Assembly: GCA_022843955.1 (NCBI GenBank)
Contig: JALHMQ010000006.1
Location: forward strand, 1-64,000
Direction: 5' to 3'
DNA from: Burkholderiaceae bacterium
GTDB taxonomy: Bacteria; Pseudomonadota; Gammaproteobacteria; Burkholderiales; Burkholderiaceae_F
Length of the DNA: 64,000 nucleotides
A program made the position numbers and the translations under genes. Positions 61,718-64,000 of this stretch are shown one piece after another. Numbering within the stretch: position 1 is the stretch's first letter; every line of letters starts with the position of its first letter. The notes under the pieces were generated by a model. The model had not been told where the DNA came from and did no database searches. It worked only from the letters and a program-made list of their open reading frames with translations.

Positions 61718-62950
61718 TTAGCGATTCGACCCGCCACCACGGCGGCGCCGGATGGCGTCACCGAAGGAGCGATAGGCCCACAGGACCGTGTGCAGTCCGA
61801 AGAACGCAAACACGCCGATCAGCAGCCCGTTCATGCCGACGTTCGCCCAGTAAAGAACGACACTGCGCTCGCTGTCAGAGGGCCGCGGGTGCGGATCCCA
61901 GCTCATCAACTGCACGGAGGCCTGCTTGTGGCACTGCTGGCAGGTCGTGAGCCGCTGCTCGGCCGATACCGGCGACAGCGGGTCGGAAGCGGGGCGGATG
62001 TCGTGCGCACCGTGGCACGACGCACAGGTCGCCATGTCGGCATAGCCGAGGTTGGTGACCTTGCCGTGATACGTCAGGTGGTAGCTCTCGACGTAATCGT
62101 CATGGCAATTGCCGCACTGACCGATTGCCGCCACCTGCCAGTTGTCGGAGGCGGCGTCCTGAATGCCGTGCGCGCTATGGCAGTCGGTGCAGGTGGGCGC
62201 GGTCTTGTCGCCACCCTGCTGCAACTGGCCGTGCTTGCCGCTGTTGTAGGTGACCAGCGCACGCTGATGGCAGCTGCCGCACATCGCCGGCTGGTTGGCA
62301 TGCGACAGCTTGCTGCCCACCTCCTTCTTGCTCTGGATGCTGTGTGCGCCATGGCAGGTCGTGCAGGTCGGCGCCTGCGCCTTGAAGTCGCTGCCGTCAC
62401 GTACCAGTCGTCCGTGAATGCTGTCGTGGAACGCGGCCTGCACGTTTCCGCCGGGCAGCTTGCGCTGTGCCACCACCTTGTCGTTGCCATGGCAACTGCC
62501 GCAGGCGGCCTCCATGTTGACGTAGTTGGTCAGCGACTTCGGGTCATCCTTCGCCAGCATCTCGTGTGGCGAACCGTGGCAACCGACGCAGGTGGACGCC
62601 GCTTTGTCGCCGTCCACCGGCTTTCCGTGGACCGTCTTCGTTACCTCGGCGACTTCGTCCTCGTGACAGCTGGCGCAATCGACCGGCTTGAGTTTCTTCG
62701 GGTGATCCTTGCCGTCTGCCGTTTCAGCGTCGTCGTGACATTCGATGCACTGGCCTTTTTTGCCGCCGTGCACCGACATGCGGAACTTGGCTGGATCCGT
62801 CAGCGCCATGTTTGGACCCGATTCCCGCTTGACCGTGGGGTCGGTGTGGCATTTGAGGCAGGCGTCGTTCGAGCCAGCGGCGATCACGACGGGCGCGGCA
62901 CCGAGCAGGAGGAGGGCGATGAGCGTACGGAGTACGGGGCCAGAGTTCAT
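61718..62950 (-). CDS. 11-heme periplasmic cytochrome c with C-terminal membrane anchor
   Basis: The 410-residue product has a signal peptide (cut at VIAAG, residue 25), eleven heme sites (CLKCH, CIECH, CASCH, CVGCH, CGSCH, CTTCH, CGSCH, CTDCH, CGNCH, CASCH, CQQCH) and one C-terminal helix (LLIGVFAFFGLHTVLWAYR) with a basic end. A repeated SxHG motif (SVHGG, TVHGK, SIHGR, KHGQ, TYHGK) supplies distal histidines. ATG 62950 is the start. It leads the operon and is co-translated with the cytochrome b. I do not recognise a studied family. Confidence 0.9.
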   Translation of the reverse strand: MNSGPVLRTLIALLLLGAAPVVIAAGSNDACLKCHTDPTVKRESGPNMALTDPAKFRMSVHGGKKGQCIECHDDAETADGKDHPKKLKPVDCASCHEDEVAEVTKTVHGKPVDGDKAASTCVGCHGSPHEMLAKDDPKSLTNYVNMEAACGSCHGNDKVVAQRKLPGGNVQAAFHDSIHGRLVRDGSDFKAQAPTCTTCHGAHSIQSKKEVGSKLSHANQPAMCGSCHQRALVTYNSGKHGQLQQGGDKTAPTCTDCHSAHGIQDAASDNWQVAAIGQCGNCHDDYVESYHLTYHGKVTNLGYADMATCASCHGAHDIRPASDPLSPVSAEQRLTTCQQCHKQASVQLMSWDPHPRPSDSERSVVLYWANVGMNGLLIGVFAFFGLHTVLWAYRSFGDAIRRRRGGGSNR

Positions 62951-63309
62951 AGGAACCAGTGTTGCTGCGAAGCGCTGACTCATGTGGCGCCCACCACCGT
63001 GGGCGACGCCGGATCATGTTTCGATCGCACAGCGCGGGATCGCAAAGTGACACGCATCACGCTGGCCGCCGTTGATGCGGATCAACGAGCCCTACCCCCT
63101 TCGAGTAAGTGCTCTCGGCGCGTGGTGGCGCGCGCAGTCCATGTCCAACGCCGTAACGCAGTCAGTTACACGCAAACAGCGGTCATCGACGCGTCATGCC
63201 ACTGCGGCGGACGCGGTTTCGATGACGAAAACGGCCGCCTTCTGCGCGGCGCAACGCGAAGCCGCAGCTGAACCAAAGGCGCGGGACGACTGGGGTGAAC
63301 CCCAAAAGA
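62951..63309. other. Upstream region of the 11-heme operon
   Basis: About 360 bp without a supported gene. It contains the perfect FNR palindrome at 63072-63085. An open frame at 63166-63519 on the minus strand overlaps bfr and the terminator and was not accepted. Confidence 0.5.
63045..63085 (-). promoter_or_regulatory. FNR palindrome upstream of the 11-heme operon
   Basis: TTGATGCGGATCAA (63072-63085) is a perfect FNR palindrome. Its centre is 128 bp from the ATG at 62950. The -10 at the expected place (minus strand TCACTT, 63050-63045) is poor, so the exact start is uncertain. Confidence 0.7.
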
Positions 63310-63343
63310 AAAGCGGTCCGATGCTGCCGCATCGGACCGCTTT
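63310..63343 (-). terminator. bfr terminator
   Basis: Fourteen-base arms AAAGCGGTCCGATG (63310-63323) and CATCGGACCGCTTT (63330-63343) are followed on the minus strand by TTCTTTTGGG, 20 bp after the bfr stop. Confidence 0.88.
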
Positions 63344-63362
63344 GTCGCGCGCGGCGCGCAAC

Positions 63363-63839
63363 TCAGTCGTGACCGTCCATTTGCGACTGCAGATAGTTTT
63401 GCAGACCAATTTGATCGATCAGGCCGAGTTGGGTCTCCAGATAGTCGATGTGCTCCTCGGTGTCGTCGAGGATGTCGACCAGCAGATCGCGCGACACATA
63501 GTCCTGCACGCTTTCGCACTGGGCCACACCGGCTTTGATGACGGCCTGTGCGCTCGTTTCGAGCTGCAGGTCGCTCTTGAGGACCTCCGGCACGTCGGTG
63601 CCGATGCCGAGTCGGCCGAGGTCCTGCAGGTTGGGCAGCCCGTCGAGCATGAGGATGCGCTCGATCAGCTTGTCGGCATGCTTCATCTCGCCGATCGACT
63701 CTTCGTACTCGTGCTTGCCCAGTCGCCCGAACCCCCAGTGGCGCAGCATGCGCGAGTGCAGGAAGTACTGGTTGATCGCCGTGAGCTCGTTCTTGAGCTG
63801 CGCATTGAGGTGCGCGATGACTGTCTTGTCGCCTTGCAT
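63363..63839 (-). CDS. bfr: Bacterioferritin
   Basis: Bacterioferritin stores iron in a 24-subunit shell with a di-iron ferroxidase site and b-type heme at subunit pairs. The 158-residue product starts [20 protein letters not shown], with ferroxidase ligands Glu18, Glu51 and His54 ([13 protein letters not shown]), Glu94, Glu127 and His130 ([11 protein letters not shown]) and the heme-ligand Met52. It lies 58 bp after bfd, the standard pairing. Confidence 0.95.
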   Translation of the reverse strand: MQGDKTVIAHLNAQLKNELTAINQYFLHSRMLRHWGFGRLGKHEYEESIGEMKHADKLIERILMLDGLPNLQDLGRLGIGTDVPEVLKSDLQLETSAQAVIKAGVAQCESVQDYVSRDLLVDILDDTEEHIDYLETQLGLIDQIGLQNYLQSQMDGHD

Positions 63840-63897
63840 CAGGACTCCGTGGTAGGGATGCCGCGCCACGCGCGCAGCGGCAGCTTGATTGTGCCCT

Positions 63898-64000
63898 CTA
63901 CGCGGTGGCGGCCTGGCGCATCTGTGCGAAGGCGCATCCCTGGCCGCATCCTGCCTCGATCAACACCTGCTGGGCAGCCTCGCGGCAGCACCCGCAACCG
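63898..64000 (-). CDS. bfd: Bacterioferritin-associated ferredoxin, 5' end outside the window
   Basis: The last 34 codons of a frame entering from the right read [14 protein letters not shown], the cluster-binding end of the 2Fe-2S Bfd family (E. coli CGKCVRAAREVM), then [18 protein letters not shown]. Bfd reduces bacterioferritin to release iron. Position before bfr supports this. The two further cysteines near the end are extra to the family. Confidence 0.8.
   Translation of the reverse strand, partial: GCGCCREAAQQVLIEAGCGQGCAFAQMRQAATA

Noticed and set aside
63166-63519. 117-codon minus-strand frame between the 11-heme operon and bfr
   Set aside because: It overlaps the bfr 3' end and runs through the bfr terminator.

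Overview
The window comes from a GC-rich Betaproteobacterium with a respiratory, largely anaerobic lifestyle; genus cannot be fixed from the sequence. Support for the class: metX-metW pairing, gshA-gshB of the proteobacterial type, a mannose-family EIIA-HPr-EI branch, a complete system I cytochrome c maturation operon (ccmABCDEFGHI), bfr-bfd, and TorF-family porins beside glnK-amtB.

Layout. 1-8 kb (all minus strand): cupin fragment, metW, metX behind a structured leader with an intrinsic terminator, ptsI-ptsH-EIIA, a pair of covarying 72-bp hairpin repeats, gshB-gshA. 8-12.5 kb: torF-glnK-amtB behind a sigma54 promoter and an NtrC-like site, then ubiK and a second torF. 12.7-16.5 kb: a membrane-anchored protein with a degenerate Mrr-like end, a monoheme cytochrome with a sorting-type C-terminus, and comM. 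16.5-22.2 kb: a napDAGHB operon without napC. 22.5-28 kb: an unknown membrane protein, a beta-helix protein, a small barrel protein, an orphan second napD and a protoporphyrinogen oxidase. 28-32.6 kb: two tandem nrfH-nrfA pairs. 33-41 kb: ccm operon. 41-47.2 kb: an outer-membrane electron conduit (MtrB-type barrel, MtrA/DmsE-type decaheme, OmcA/MtrC-type decaheme lipoprotein). 47.8-48.1 kb: small cytochrome c. 48.4-57.2 kb: a nine-gene V/A-type ATPase. 57.2-58.6 kb: chromate transporter. 58.8-63 kb: octaheme NapC/NirT-type cytochrome, small cytochrome c, five-helix cytochrome b and an 11-heme membrane-anchored cytochrome. The end holds bfr and the tail of bfd.

How the parts fit. The window carries 62 predicted heme c attachment sites in 12 proteins, plus the machinery that attaches them and a haem-synthesis oxidase. 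The simplest reading is an anaerobic respiration island: nitrate to nitrite (Nap), nitrite to ammonium (two NrfHA), and electrons across the outer membrane to or from an extracellular partner (OmcA-MtrA-MtrB), fed by small periplasmic cytochromes and by the unusual cytochrome b/multiheme module at 58.8-63 kb. Seven FNR/Dnr-type palindromes (TTGnn-N4-ATCAA or a close variant) lie upstream of nap, the orphan napD, both nrfH genes, the omcA region, the small cytochrome and the 11-heme operon, which suggests one shared oxygen- or NO-responsive control. Ammonium uptake has separate nitrogen control. This joint model is inference; the gene families and motifs are read from the sequence.
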